Shown here: one piece after another, positions 30,901 to 45,336 of the stretch
Layout of the letters: each line of letters opens with the position of its first letter
Position numbering within the stretch: the stretch's first letter is position 1
Assembly: GCA_035041965.1 (NCBI GenBank)
Contig: JAPYMA010000115.1
Span: 1-64,000, forward strand
Direction of reading: 5' to 3'
Origin: Anisakis pegreffii
Taxonomy: Eukaryota > Nematoda > Chromadorea > Rhabditida > Anisakidae
Length of the DNA: 64,000 nt
Notes under the pieces: model-generated
The model's input: the letters and a program-made list of their open reading frames with translations, nothing else
What the model was told of the DNA's origin: nothing
Database searches by the model: none
Translations under genes and position numbers: made by a program

Positions 30901-33900
30901 AGGGTCATGCTCAGTTTATTTACATCAAGAACGAGCAACGACCTTAGCGATAACAGGTTTTGTGAGGTGTCATTGAATAACGGATCTTTTTTTGCTGCAG
31001 TGCAACGGTTAAGTGTCGAATGATTATAGAAAAAACAATTCTTTCATCATGCTTAACGCAATAATACTCATCACTTAATGACATGTTCAGTTGTTTCTCA
31101 CTTACTTAAGATGTTGTTTCCGATTTCAATTGAGCCGTCAAAAACATTGATCATTCACTATTTGTGTTTGCACGCTTATAATTTTATTTATTTGATGACA
31201 TCACGGCGATTCTTGAATTACCTCAGGATGTCATCCATTCGAAATACAACGGCAGCAGTTCTTCTTTGCACCAAGATCCTTTTCCAGAATAGAATTCGGA
31301 ATTCTGTGCCATGCTCTTTATGCGTAATTATCTATGCACTTATTGCACAAATTTATTCGTGTTTCTTCATCAAATTGTGAAGCGCTCTGATGATTGCGCT
31401 TTGATCGAACAAAAGTGTTTTATACAATGACAAACTTGTTGAATATTTGTGCCTTACGATTAGCAATTATCTGTGGTGAGAGCTAACGAAGTTCATTAGT
31501 ATACTTTTTTTTAAAAATAAATCAGCAATAAAATGGAGGCATACGATGACTTTTGTCAATAGTACCAAAAATCGTGCCATTTTAACATAGAATCGTTCAC
31601 AAAAGTATCATGATAATTGCTGCAAAATTCTTCATAAAAAACAAAAATCAACAGCAATAGGTTTCTTCAAATAATTGAGTGGATTCATTTTATTTGATTG
31701 CTGCAATCATCATGCTGTCGGCTGGCTTATTTCCCTTCATTACTTCCATTTCCAGTTCCAAACTATACTCCGTACTACGATTATTCCAGTTCCAGACCCA
31801 TTTTCTATTTCAGTTCCGTTGCTCTATGAAATACTAAACGTTCCCAATTACTTCCATGAAGCATTCGAAATCACGGGAAATTTCCACGATTACATCAAAT
31901 TTGTTCGACTTTTATCGAATGTTCTTTTCAGAGCTCAGTTCGATAGTGTCGCTCTTAATTGAAGCAAATTCAAGCAGTTATGAATCTGTACCAATGCAAT
32001 TTTTATACCCATCCGTACACATTCTTTACCGATACCTCAATGTCGTGGTTCATCGTTAGAGCGCAAATCTGCTCAGTTGTCGACCAAAATGGCATCTCCT
32101 TCAGCCATTCATATGATCCAAAAAAATACTCCAACAATTTGAATTCTATTTACAAATGCACCTCAAACGAGATCAATACCGAAAACTTTCTTGTTTCTTA
32201 TTTTTCATGCTTTCAGTGAATCAATTTCCGAATACGGGACTGACATTAAAATATAGGCCAAGTGATACGTGCTGATGCGCTCCATTCAACATATCGTGCT
32301 TAATTGCCCGGATGAGTAGCCTATGCATTCAACCGAGTGCTTTATGCTGAAATTGCTACAACTTTGCTTGTATTATTTAGCAAGAAATCAACCAGTATAT
32401 TCCTATTAAAAAACCATCGAAAATAGTTCTTAGGATCCGTTGATTTTTCTTATCACAATTCTCTCAATTTGTGGATCAAATTCGTTCCCTTTCTTTACAG
32501 CATTCAGATTCGATCAAATAACGAGAAAGTCCAACGATTACAAGAGAATTTTTTATTTAACGATCATCCTTATCTGTCATTGAGCACTGTCCTCTTTCAA
32601 TTCCCTAAGCTCATTCAACCAGTAAATCCTTTTTTTCATCCTTCAAAAATTCGATAATTCGATTATAGAATAGTTGTTAGCTCATCTTGTAAGCACCGAT
32701 CGCTGCAGATCAACTGAAGTACTATAACGCTATTACCGTAGGTTCATTTGAATGCTTTTTGTTTAGTTTATGGGTGTTAACACTTATTTTCGTTTTGTAA
32801 CACCATCATTTCCTCTACTTGTTCTATGAATTAGTAAGAATCGCTTCCACGAATATCAGCATCGAAAGCGTACTCAGAGTACATCAATATTTCCGAAATA
32901 TCTATAGTGTCTTCGTCTTGGTTGTGTGAGCATTCAAGAAAGGAAGTAGCATTAATGAATTTACCAAATTTTATCCGTATGATGGCAGTGATTTTTTGCC
33001 CTGAAAAATTACGATAGCACAGTCGTGTCCTTTTGATGAATACTCGTTCAGTTCTTGCATTCAATTTTTTTTCTTCTCGTAGCATCTTCCTCATTTGCAG
33101 CAACCCATTTGTAAATATTCAATGAATAGAATTTGTTAGGCCTCTTTAGCGAGCGTTTTTATGGCAGTTAGAAAACAAAATTTGCGCCATACCGCAGAAA
33201 TTTTTCATCGTTGATTTCAAGATATATTTTGAATCAGCTGTTTCTGAGTACGAGTGCTCTCATTCAACAGATAGCACCGAATGTTTTTGATGTGGCCGGA
33301 TCTGTCATACAAAGGTGAAACCGAGAGTGTGCTTAAGCTCAGTGCTACTGAGGCCGACTTTCACGTCTTGAAACGAAAGCAATTTCCTTCATCTCAAAGA
33401 CGCAGATAATGTTAACTGCGCCTATCCTCCACCATTATTAATTTTCATCACTAAGACATTTTCCCTCATAGAATAACCTTATTATGCTCTATTGAACTGT
33501 AGTTGTTTCAATAGATAAAGTATTAGTTCGTGGTAATTAGCTATTATCGCGTTATTCAATATTCTGTATGTAATTTGCACTTGATCACATCACTCTCATT
33601 CAAACATCAAATTTCCTTGAAAATGTTTGTTTTCATCTAATCATGAAGCTCTATTTGCCTTCTTCCTCTATTCATTCAGTACATAGATATGTATTAAAGA
33701 GATCTGTAATTGCTACAATTGTAGCACACGAGTATCCGATAAATCCTGCAGTCAAATAATAAAAACTTGTGCGCTTAGATTGAATTAACGCCCGAGGATG
33801 AAGTTCTTTGATAAAATGCAATGCAAATGGAAATGCTTATCAGTTGAAATCATGCAATTTTATCTGTTGAAATCTGCACAAAATAAAACTGAAACTCCTG

Positions 33901-35664
33901 TGAGCGAGAAGAATTCATTTTTTTCGGTACCCATAAAAACTGTCGCAATTGGTTACGAATGGTGAATGAATTCAGTGCACTATTCCAGTGTCCACCCATT
34001 ATTGCGATAGTGCTCCATACATAAATTCATAGACGACGACTATCGAAAGGATAAACGAAGAGTGCTCGAAGATATTACACAAAATTGTTTTTTTGTTTTG
34101 CTTTCGTTTGATGGATTTCCTGCGATAGTTTTTTGAAAGCTTGAACTGAGGCTGTTACTTTCACTGAACAATCCCAATCACTGCTATTCACTTGTGCGAT
34201 TCATTATCGCATACCTCATAAACGTTCAACAAACGAGAATTGTACGCTCTGAAGTCAGCCTAACCAATTCCTATGCGAAGTATCTATGAAAATACTTCAT
34301 GGAAATTTGTAGCTATATGAAAAAAATTGCTATTATTTTGAACAACATCTCGTTCCACTACCAACCGAAATTTTAGTTATTCCGTTCTAACTGAACGTAT
34401 CCTCATGTTCAATCACCGATTTTCGAGTCCTCCTAATTCGTGAATATTCACCATCGACATGTTCCACTGTGGAAAGCAACCGTTGAACATATCAGTTCGA
34501 AGTCAACGTTTTCCCGGTAAATACTTCAGTTGTATTTCTAAGCCAAATTCTGTCTTATGAACAAATGATTGCTGGCATTTAATTGGGAATCGTTATCGTT
34601 TAACTGAGAACACTTTTGAGGTATTTTTCCCTCATCCTGTTTAGCACACTTTGCTGATTTTTCACCAAGATAAACACAGAATCATTGTTAATTTATTATG
34701 TCATTTAAGAATCCATATGCAGTAGTTTGATTTATTTATGTCATATTTATGCTTGCACGAGCAACTTTTTTTGCATTCATCGTCTTTTATGCAACCAAAG
34801 AGAGACCAAGGCAATATCACTGGCCCTTATCAGTTCGACTGGTTTACAACTTCCAGTTTTGATTGTCATACATTTTGAAACAGAACGTATTCACACAAGC
34901 AGTCGATGTTAATAGTGATAGCTTTGCTCGGCTGCATCGACGTAAATGCTCCAATCAAAACCAGCCAATTCTTCTGACGAAATCTCAGGTTCGGCTCAGC
35001 AAAGTGGATTTCAGATAGTCTAAGTCACCGACTTTGTGATATTCTTTCGTTTTGCTACTCTTCGAAAGATTTGCAGAGTGAATTACCACTTCACTCAACT
35101 GAGATGGGCTCGGAAATTGGGAATTACTCACGAATGGGTGAGTTTGTTTTTGAGTACATTTTTTGGTTTATTTTCAAATGAAGTTTGCATCGGTAATGGA
35201 ATGAATGCATCAAGTGCAATGAAGCATCAAATCGTTATATGCAACATGCAATTTTTTTGGAATGTGATGTGATGTTCATTGGATATAACTTATATGGGAT
35301 TTTTTCGAACGAATTATTTACTGGTGGTTGACTTTATGATTTGATTAACGAATATATCACCATAAATTATGGTAACTTAAAAAACAACCGATAAATATTT
35401 CTAACATTTGTGATCGACTAGAACCTTTCAAAAATTAATTCAGAGCTACTACCGATGTAGGTGTATAAAACAACGAAATTTACTTGTTTCTTTATAATTC
35501 CATTTCAATGATCTCTGAATCATTATATAATATTTGACCAGTTGGAATTAAAAGTCAGCAGCCAAGACACTTTAATGCTTTTTTCTGAGGAATTTTCTCA
35601 TTATTTCCTAGCAGTCACTTTGTTGAATCATTCACTGATCATCGTAATAGTTCATTCATTTCAG
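27907..35664. other. Gene-poor region, no supported gene
   Basis: Scattered frames of 60-100 codons occur on both strands (for example 28819-29088 minus, 31078-31380 plus, 32831-33103 minus), but none shows a domain, signal peptide with downstream exons, or paired splice sites I trust. No RNA gene seen. It may be upstream or intronic sequence of the plus-strand exons that follow. Confidence 0.35.
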
Positions 35665-35838
35665 CTTCGCATTCTCCATCAAATGATCACAGAACGAGTG
35701 CGACCTCTTCACTGAGTCAGTTCACTGCTATGGAAAAACCTGATTCCCCCTCGAAGACATCAGTTTCAGTCCGATGCCACAACAATGAACTCGTTCAACT
35801 GAACCATCATCAAATTCAGAATATGCTCCAATTTTTCG
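35665..35838 (+). CDS. Candidate internal exon, Ser/Thr-rich
   Basis: Bounded by ttcatttcag and GGTAAGA. The 174-nt stretch is open in the frame that starts with two leftover bases and reads SHSPSNDHRTSATSSLSQ and later MEKPDSPSKTSVSV, a low-complexity composition typical of disordered linker exons and unlike the AT-driven frames around it. It is symmetric (phase 1 at both ends). No gene recognised; partners may be 36310-36357 and 58440-58534. Confidence 0.4.
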
Positions 35839-36309
35839 GTAAGATTTTTGATGATATTCTCATTTCTAGTGAAAAAAAAACGATTGATTTCTTCCGCAGA
35901 AATGAGCAGCTTTTCCGCTTGATGAATTTCGAAAAATTCAGCACACTCTACACAACTCCAGTCCTGATTATTTCGTTTGATTTCCATCAGGTTTCCATCC
36001 TCCAGAATCCTGTTGATTCTTATTTCACTCAGTTCAAGTGCTCATTCAATTAGGATGCATTTTTGCGCCTTACATTTTTACACTCCTTGATGCAATGTGC
36101 ATTAATACATTATTTCTCGTCTTTATGTGAATTCATTTTTTAAATTTCTGATTGTATCATGCCACATTAACCATATGATTATAGAGCATTTTTAGCAGTG
36201 CTGTCAGGGCTGTTGACTATGTCCTTGTTGACTATGAACATTGATTTTTTTTGATGAAGAGACTCACTTATGAAAGGGTGGCATTGAATTCACAATCGGT
36301 TGTTTACAG

Positions 36310-36357
36310 ATGACTGCAATATCCCGGTCTTGCATTTAGACATAGAATATGATCGAG
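36310..36357 (+). CDS. Weak candidate exon, 48 nt
   Basis: Between tgtttacag and GGTAATC, phase 1 at both ends and open (DDCNIPVLHLDIEYDR when joined to a preceding G). Too short to judge alone; listed because its phases agree with its neighbours. Confidence 0.18.
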
Positions 36358-39300
36358 GTAATCGTCGGAAATCCGTAAGGATTATGCGCGCAACGCCTAT
36401 ATCTTTTAATGCGCTCAGCATACTCAAGCATTCGTATGATAACCGCTCAAACAAACTTTATGCGAGTGGTAATATTGAGCGATTCGCGCATATTGTCGAA
36501 AATACAAACAATTCGAATCACTGATGCAACGCTAATCGTCTGCAAAGGCAACATTTATGATTCGAGGTTGAATGGAATTGGCTGAAGATAATTCAGTGCA
36601 TCCGGCTCAATGGTCTTCTATGGTCTTGACCGGATATCGGTCAGAAAGTAGGATTGAATATTCTCGCAAAAGTCAAACTAACGCATGTAAATCATAAGCG
36701 TAGATAGTGAAGTATCCAACCTGCCAGTAGAAATTTTACCCACGAATTTTTTCGACTCAATCAGCGCTTTTCGCCAACAGATCAGCAGACCAACAGCATA
36801 AGTCGTATTGGTAAACGATAAATGAAATTTGAAAATGATCTGGTCGCGCCATGTTGAGTCTCATATCCCGAAACATCAGATGTATCTCAGCCCGGAAGGC
36901 GAGGATAAGTTTGTGACCTTTCCTTGTAAGCAAAATCGTGAACAGTATGCATGAGCAGCTCAGTAATTTCCGTAAGCAGTGAGTGGGCAGTACCGTTATT
37001 TTATGTATCCGTATCACATTTCTCAACATATCAACTGGATATTCATTTTCAACAACACATTTATTGGTGAATTCATGTTTATTGATGAGAATTCATGAGC
37101 CAAAACCACTCAGATTTCATGAGATGTTTGGACAGTTCTGCATGTTGCTCGTTCAATATTCGAGACACATTAAGAATACTTTCCAAGACATTAAAGTTTA
37201 TTGTGTCAACAAACGATGTCTGCACAGAAGCTATAAAAGAATCCTGAAGCTGTACGCAATTATTTATCTTCTAATGAATTCTACATCTACCATCGCTATG
37301 TAGTTAACTCAAATTCACTCCAAAAATTCTCTTCAAACAGTTGTACCTTTGAATTTTCACTTATTTCATTTCATACACTCTTTTCTCTTCGCTGTTAATA
37401 CTTCAATCCCTTATTGCTCACCAACATTTTCTCAAGAACAACTGGAATAGCTTTCAGTCATTTGTAAGAGTATTTTTTCTCACTGGTATGATTGATTACG
37501 ATGTGTAATTTGCTGAATTGCGTATGTATGGGCCTCTCAAATAAGAAATATTCTCGGTCATTAGAAATAAATTCAGCATAACGTTTACTGGATAATTATG
37601 ATACATTTCTGATTCTGAACCTTAGGATAATTCCCATTTGATTTTTCTGGTTCTGAAAAAAAGATAGCCGTTCTTCCGTAAAATTGTCGTAGTATCTCCA
37701 TGGCAACTCGTTCAAGCAGTGATTGATTATGCAGCAACAGAATACAATTGCACTCACAATCAGTTGGATTGCTGAATACAGCTTGCTTGTTTCAGAGAAA
37801 TATCACATTCATTGATTTCTTCAAAATACAAAAGGTTCATCAGTAAGTTATTTCATTCAACATCAGAAAATTATGCTCGTAAATTTGTCACAGTTGTATG
37901 GCAAAGATTTTTTGAGAATGATGAGCTGGACGTTGCATGGCAACCGTATGAACCATATAGATATTTTATGCTTAAATTCTTTCTCCTCATACATGTATAT
38001 TTAGATGGTTCATTAAGTTGCCGTGCAATAATAATAATTTAACGAGGGTGGATTCAATGTAGGGGATAGTGTTCATTATGATTCTGACTTTTGCAATGAA
38101 ATTCTCTTGGTTTTTCCTGCATGAGTGTCGCGAGAAATCTCTAATCTGTTCCAGCTTTCAACGAAACCAATTCACGGAATGAATTGTTTTGATGAATATG
38201 GTATCATAGGTGAGTGACATGGCCCAATATATCATCCCTCGAAACGAATATAAACATATGTCGCTCAATAGTTCATGAAAACATTTTACTGGACCATTTG
38301 AGTAGATTATCCTCCATTATTGTTTAAATATAATAAACCCTAATCATTCATAGAATTTGACGTTTCACATTTGCGTGACATTGATGTGATGGAAAAATTT
38401 GTCGAAATGATATCTCCAATTGCTACCTTTCGGATTCTCTTCCTGGAAAAAGATGTGCAAAACGAGGAAGATCGATTCAGTCACCTGCGAATCAGATATG
38501 CCGATTGAGAAAAATTTTCGGGCGGATTAAGAAAATGAGGATTTTAATGTGATGAAAATTGCAATTCACTTTCCCACATCCAGCCATTAGTTTAACATGA
38601 ATATTTCTAGTTGAGGATTTTGCGCTGATTTCCACTTTTTTTGTTGAAAACGATTTCTACAGGCAAAGATGCCTGTTCCCTTCAGCTGAAAACGTAGTGC
38701 CACTGAGTATAAGATGCAACTGCATCTGAAGTTGAAAATTGTTAAGGCACTCGATGATAAAGATAATTTTTTTGAAATCACACCCCAGTTGCACTGTTTT
38801 CCTAAATCATGCGGTCTTTCATTGGTGCTCTCTTGGCTGCTTATTCATCGTTGAAATAACAGAACAATTGTGGAAATTCGATTAACTGTTTCTTGCAAGA
38901 TGAATCCACGTATATTCTCAGTAGTGAGTGAAAATCGAAAAAGCTTCACATAGCAACGTATTGATCGCAACAGAGCATTGCGTTTTTCTATTGCTTTACT
39001 TCCTGCATCTTTTCCAACCATTTGTACGGTTGTCTAGTTTAGTTTTCGACCGATAATTGCAAAGGCTGGACTGGATTTGCGATGGAACTGATCACATTGA
39101 TCATTCGTTAATGCCACCTTTCCGATTTTCTCCCTGTAAAAGGTTATGCGAAGCGAAGAAGATCGATTTAGTTAACTGCGATTAAACGACCACATCGATT
39201 GTCCTGATTGTATAACTCTAAATCCAGCTCATTTTCATTTGTGAGTCCCAAGCAAAACTGAGATGACTGGCCATATTCAAACGGAGGCAGGCAGATGCGC

Positions 39301-42300
39301 ATGAACAGCAGTCACTCCATACATGAAGCGTATGGATACTCATATTAATTTCACTGCGTATATTCCATCTATTATTGTACTCATTAAAAGTGAAAATGAT
39401 TAAGTTTTCATCTCGCGAATATTGGTTTATCATTTTGAAATTTATTAATTCAAAATAAGCTCCTCGTCGCATCATTATTTCCAGTTTCATATTGGAATTA
39501 CCTCACGTTTTGTAGGTAGGTGGTAAAATGGAATCAATTATTTCCATTTTTTCTATTCCAACGCTGTCCAAAAATATGATATCTCCGACGTTTCAAAACA
39601 ACATTAAGGTAGCCAAAAAATTTTCAATGAGATTTTGAAACATTTGCCTGAGTAAAGAACGGTCGCACAAAAAGTTTTTCATTAAAGTTGTCTGGAGAAT
39701 GAAACACTTAACCGCAATGCATAAACATATGGGAGTTCCAAGAGACAATGCGCGTTTTTATCAGTAATTCCATTAAAATTATGAATGAATGATTCAGAAA
39801 TGTAAGATAATTAATGACTAAACGATTGGCGAAAAATGAATTTAATTGATTCCACCTTTTTGTTCTCACTGAATTGGATGCCATTATTGTTGAGTAGATA
39901 CCTAAATTCCACTGCTTCCCTCTACTCCATTAAATGCACACCATTAATATTTTATTGTATTACCAATAAATCTCACTCATTACTTCTGGAGCTTCATTTG
40001 GACGTTTTTTTTCGGATCCCGATTTCATGACGGTTCAATTTTGCTCAAAACGTTTAACTAGAATATTATGCCAGAATCGAATTTCGACGTTCCTCTTGCA
40101 GAGTGATGCATATGTAACATGATATCGATGCATTTAGGTAGATTTACGATGCTGAAATGAAGAAATGATAACATTTTTGCTGCATATTGAGATGTTTCTA
40201 CAGTCATCAAGCCAATGAAAGTGAAAGTTTTGATCATATATACAGAATTAGAATGGCTCAAGCAATATCCTCATAATTTCTTTAACTACTGGTTTTCCAT
40301 TCATGTTGCCGTTGTGAATAGAATGCTGGAGAATTATTTTCATTTGCGGTGAAATCACATTATAATCTTCTTCCAAGATAATAAAAATCAAATTAAATCA
40401 CGATAGGTAGCTACTATCAATGATGAATCGTGGAGTCATGTTCAAAAAATTTCATTTCAAATTGTGGTGAAATAGTTTTCAACTTAAGTTGCCAATCTGT
40501 TTAGTTGATGAATTTCTTCTCTAGTTTGACCAATATTTGTAGCAATTCAATTACGTAACCGTCTGTCCGATTCAGGATTTTTTTGAGACATGTGCATTGC
40601 TTCATTGTAATACATCCATTTCAAACAGAGTGTAGTGTCTGTTCCGTATTTCCATCAATCTGCGATCGAACTAAACAGACTAACAGAATATGAACTGAAC
40701 AGAATGTCACAAGGATAATTTTTTTGGCGAATCTCATAAAATCGAAGATTATTGATTGTGTGGATTTCTGAAACGTTGGTTTCCGAATTCAACTTGGATT
40801 ACAACACAACAAAGTATACCTCAGCATCTTTGCGGACGTCTCATTTTAATGGATTGTAAGTCTCACTCCATAAGATAGAAATTTCCGAAATTCAGTCTAC
40901 TTATTTTCAAACCGGAAAATTCATCAAACAGGGAAGATTATAGTTATTTGCAAGGTATCATTGAATCCTTACCAATAGCTGCAAGAAACTGTTGCATGAA
41001 CACAATCGTTTCAGTGTAATGAGTAATCTAGTAATGAATTAAAAGATAGTAATGCAGATAGGAAAAGCGAAATATAATATTAATGAGTCTGAAGTAAAAG
41101 CAGTTGAATAGGAACACGCCACCGAATTATTCTAACGTAATGCATGGTTCAGTTGACTGTTAATGTTGGACAGAAAATTGATCAATAAATACTGCACTTT
41201 GTTTCTATGATAACAGTTGATTTTATCGATTGATCAATTATTCACAATTTCATATTCGTTGAATTGATTCATTAGTACATTAATGCTGTCGTTTTGAATT
41301 TCTATGGGAGCAGTTCGGAAGGAACTTTTTCGATGCTTTAAAATTCCGCTTTAAATTGCGATTGTGTGAATATTGTACTAAATGGTTTGCTTATTGTGTT
41401 GATCATGAAGTAGTCCTTAGGACATGATGTAAAAAGCGATACCCTTATAGATTTGTTATTACATCAGTGTTATCTCTTTCGCAGAATTCAACTTTAATCG
41501 CTTTAGCATCGACTGTTGCATTGTAAATTTCGATTGCAATTGTGACTTTATGAAACAAGATTGTTTACGTGTAACTATTAACTTCCTGTTAACTTCCGAT
41601 TCGCACAGCCGTGATTATCGGATCGTAAGGATTATCATAGGTAATTATCAATTCTGAAGTGTCAGTTCTCTTTTCTCACCTATCAATTTTGAACGTAATG
41701 ACCGCCCTCTGAATGAAGTCCTCCAGTCAATTGTGCAGTCGAAATCGGAGCATACCTTCGTTCTATTCGTTTGCTCATATCATTGCAAGTTTCCTGTTTT
41801 TATGGTACTATGGCAGCAATTCTTCGGAAGTTATTTCCACAGTTTTAGATCCATTAAGATAAAAAGCTGCAGCGCATTTGGCAAATCTTAAACACGATCA
41901 TTTTTCTCCTGCTTTATGCTTGTCTCAAATATGCCTCGCTGTTCTCTTACCTCAATTTTTAGCAGCAATGAAACTGATCACTCATTCGGCAAAGAGTAGA
42001 AGCTCACAATCATCACTAACGAGAGAGTACATACCATGCAATTTTAATTGCTTTCGTGCTAGTTACTATGTTCAGCATTGAAACTGAAACTTTGTTATAG
42101 CAACATGATTCTATTACCTGATATATCATATTTAACCAACCGAATCTTTTCGAAATCTCACCATTGCAGACCGTGATATTTTTTGCGTTTCATACAATTA
42201 TTTTCCAATATATTCATGACAAGGTATTTTGAACGTTTTCCATTGCTGCTAAATCCATCGTATTGTGCTAGAAGTAGGCGATTTTCGCGAACCGCATCGT

Positions 42301-44625
42301 TATTAAACGTTCGCTATGTATTCGCTCATATGTGATAAGCAAGAAGGGAAGTATCGCTTTCGCGTTTCGAAAAATTATAATTGAATTCATAAATAAATCG
42401 AAGCAGTTCATAATTTTAGCATTCGAATCGCATATGATTGAATGAATCATCGTGACCGTTTAGTTCTGACTGCACTATCAAACCGGTCAGTACAACGGAC
42501 GAGCAAATCGAAAAATTCCTATTTTGGGGTAAGTACCAACGAATAATCCGTGTGCACTGCCTTCATCGCTATTGCCGCCTCAGAACTGAATGACTTCTTT
42601 CAAGAAATAGTTCTTTCAGTTTTACCAGATTTCTTCAAAAAATCCAATTGTCAATCCGTTGTCTACATATCAATCATGTAATCATGAATTGATTTGCACG
42701 ATGTGACAATCCAAGTAATAATAGATTTATGCATACTTTACAAGGTTGCATTCACATGAAAAGAGTTTGAGGTTTGAACTGACATCGCAAGAGTTTATTG
42801 ATTTTGAGTAGTTATTAATGCTACAATGCATTCATTCATAAATGTATCATAGAATAGTTGAAAGGATTTAGTATTGATACATTGAGCGTGTTTCAGTCAA
42901 ACAGTTGATATTGCGTGTTAAATTCCATCAAACATTCCACGATTAAAACCTTAAAATGTAACCTATAATCATTGATTTCATCGTCACCTAAATATCACCT
43001 GTTGGGTGAATATTGTTCGCTTACTTTATTCAACGCACCCACAGATCGCTTGTCTCATAAGTGAACTCATTTGAAATCATTCGTCGATATTTTATTCATG
43101 ACTGTCAATCACAGTATTGTCTTTTGGTAACTTTCCTCCTAGTGAATATTAACACGAGTTGCGAATTGCTCAAGTTTTAGTCATTCATTCCTTACCTTGA
43201 TAGTGCTGATTTAAAATAACGTTGATGAATCATTTGTTAGTGATTTTTGAAGATAGTCCAAGACAAGCTTTAATCGTTCCAACGATCACAATTGCGAAAC
43301 GAACAAATACTGTTGTAAATGAATGACATTCTCTGAATCAAATCTGTTCAATCAAATCAGTGCAAGCCAAAAATGAATCATACAGAAATGTTGTACGTTT
43401 CCAACTATTGCAACCAACGAATTCCGTATCTTTATCATTATTTCCGCCTCAGAATTGAACGACTGCATTTGCAAACATTTAAAATGTTACCCGAAAATTA
43501 GTGATTCATCATTTTCTTCAAACGTAATCGCGTCAATCTGCAACACTCTGAAGCAACACAATTCTTTTTCCATCACTTCAGTTTGTTCCATTTCAAATTT
43601 CATCACTATTATTCACTATCAACTTGAGGTATCTTTCATTGAAATCATGATATCATTCGACATAGTCACTTGTTTAAATCATCGCTTACGTGTTCATCGG
43701 AAATTCATTCATTGTTTTTTTTTCTTACACCATTCAAACGGCTGTCAGCAGAGGACAATTAATTACACTCACAACCACTCACTCACTCATCGAATCAAAC
43801 AAAATCGATGAGAAGTTCTTTTTCCAGTTGCTGCCAGATATTAATCACTTCGACCTAGAGAGTGATCAAGCAATGCTTTGTAACGTCTGAACAATGGGAC
43901 TGTCTGGGAATTATTCGTTTTGCATGTGCGGATAGGTTGGGAAAGAACTGCATTCGCCAGTGGCTTCCAGGTGTTGCATGAAATGAATAAATAACGTAAA
44001 AATTATCGATGGTTGCAAGAAGATAAGGACTAAAACAGCGACTGGAATGTATTAAACGGCATGTAAACAAACTCATATGACTGTGATCACAAGTTTATTA
44101 CTGACAATGAGATAAGTATCAGAGCGTTATCACTATGCGAACATCGATAATAGATTGATTCGTTAAGATGGACAGTGCTGCTTTAAAATGCTATGTGAGT
44201 TAGTGAAAAAAGTGCAAAATGCCACTATGCATTTTTGAACTGAACTTTTTCCATTCAACAATAATCGTATCATCCATAATAATCAGCTCACTGACTGCCT
44301 TTTTGTTTTTTACACCAAATTTGCGAACAGCTCGGTGTAAACAATTAAATCCGGCATGGAATAGACAACCCATATGCAAAGCACATGCATTAGTCGGGTT
44401 TGACTGGTCTGTAACGGTCAATCTCAAGTAAGCTGCTTCAATCCTGTCACTTAATTATCTCATTTGAAATCACTGGAGTGGGGGTTTGGATCGATTTTTG
44501 TACAGTCCGTAAACCCAGTGGTCTTTATTATGTTCTGGGAAGCAATTTCGTTCCCAATTGAAAACGATTGAACTCCAGTTGCTCATGTTAACGATGATGA
44601 GCGATGCTACTCATCGTAACTTCAA

Positions 44626-44700
44626 CCTGTCGAAACGTCGATCGACCAAAATCTCGCCTGTCGATAACATTCATGTCGAACGATCAAAACGTTAACTAAC
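44626..44700. mobile_element. gtcga-motif repeat relic
   Basis: cctgtcgaaacgtcgatcga followed by gcctgtcgataac and catgtcgaacgatcaaaacg: iterated gtcga motifs like those at 47185-47295. Probably a damaged arm of a fold-back element. Confidence 0.3.
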
Positions 44701-45292
44701 TAGTTAAAAATGTTGGTTAAAATACAGACGTAAAAAATAGTACTGACTATTATTGGTAACAAACATCAGAATTCAGATCGAATGTGGAAAAGTTAATTAA
44801 ATTATTCACACAACAATAAACAGCATAACAAATGCAGCCCCCACTCACTACACTTTCGTCAAAAAAAACATCAGAGCAGTTGACGGACGAGTACAAACGA
44901 AATGTTGTCGTTGATTAGTTTTGATTAAAAGGATTCGTTGAGAATTACGAGTAAATTATTGAGTATCAGTGGTTGTTGAAGAATCAGTTAACCATTAGTA
45001 AAGAGAACAATCCGAAAGATTATGTAATCTATGGCCAGACCAAGATAAGGAGGCAATTTCTCCTCAAACACTCAAACTTATCTTTCAGCATCGTTATTAC
45101 CATTCGAGTATAGGTTCATTACTGTTACGATATTCATCGAAAGTTATTATCTCGTACCGTTATTTTCATTTGTTCTAAGCATCATTGATAATCTTATCAA
45201 TTTAGACACCAATCTGTCATTATAACAAATCCTCATGTTGTTGTTGCGCTGTAGATAAGACGTTACGCATTACTGGAGAGAGCACTGCTTTG

Positions 45293-45336
45293 AGCAGATA
45301 ATAACTAAAAGCAGATAATAACTAAGAGCAGATAAT
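45293..45336. repeat. 17-bp tandem repeat, 2.6 copies
   Basis: agcagataataactaaa, then agcagataataactaag, then agcagataat; one difference between the two full copies. Confidence 0.9.

Noticed and set aside
42540..43475. Possible repeat pair sharing cgcctcagaa-tgaa-gact
   Set aside because: Similarity is confined to about 25 bases and does not extend.
43455..43811. 118-codon plus frame as a gene
   Set aside because: Composition follows the AT-rich background, with no domain, signal peptide or splice context; another frame overlaps it.
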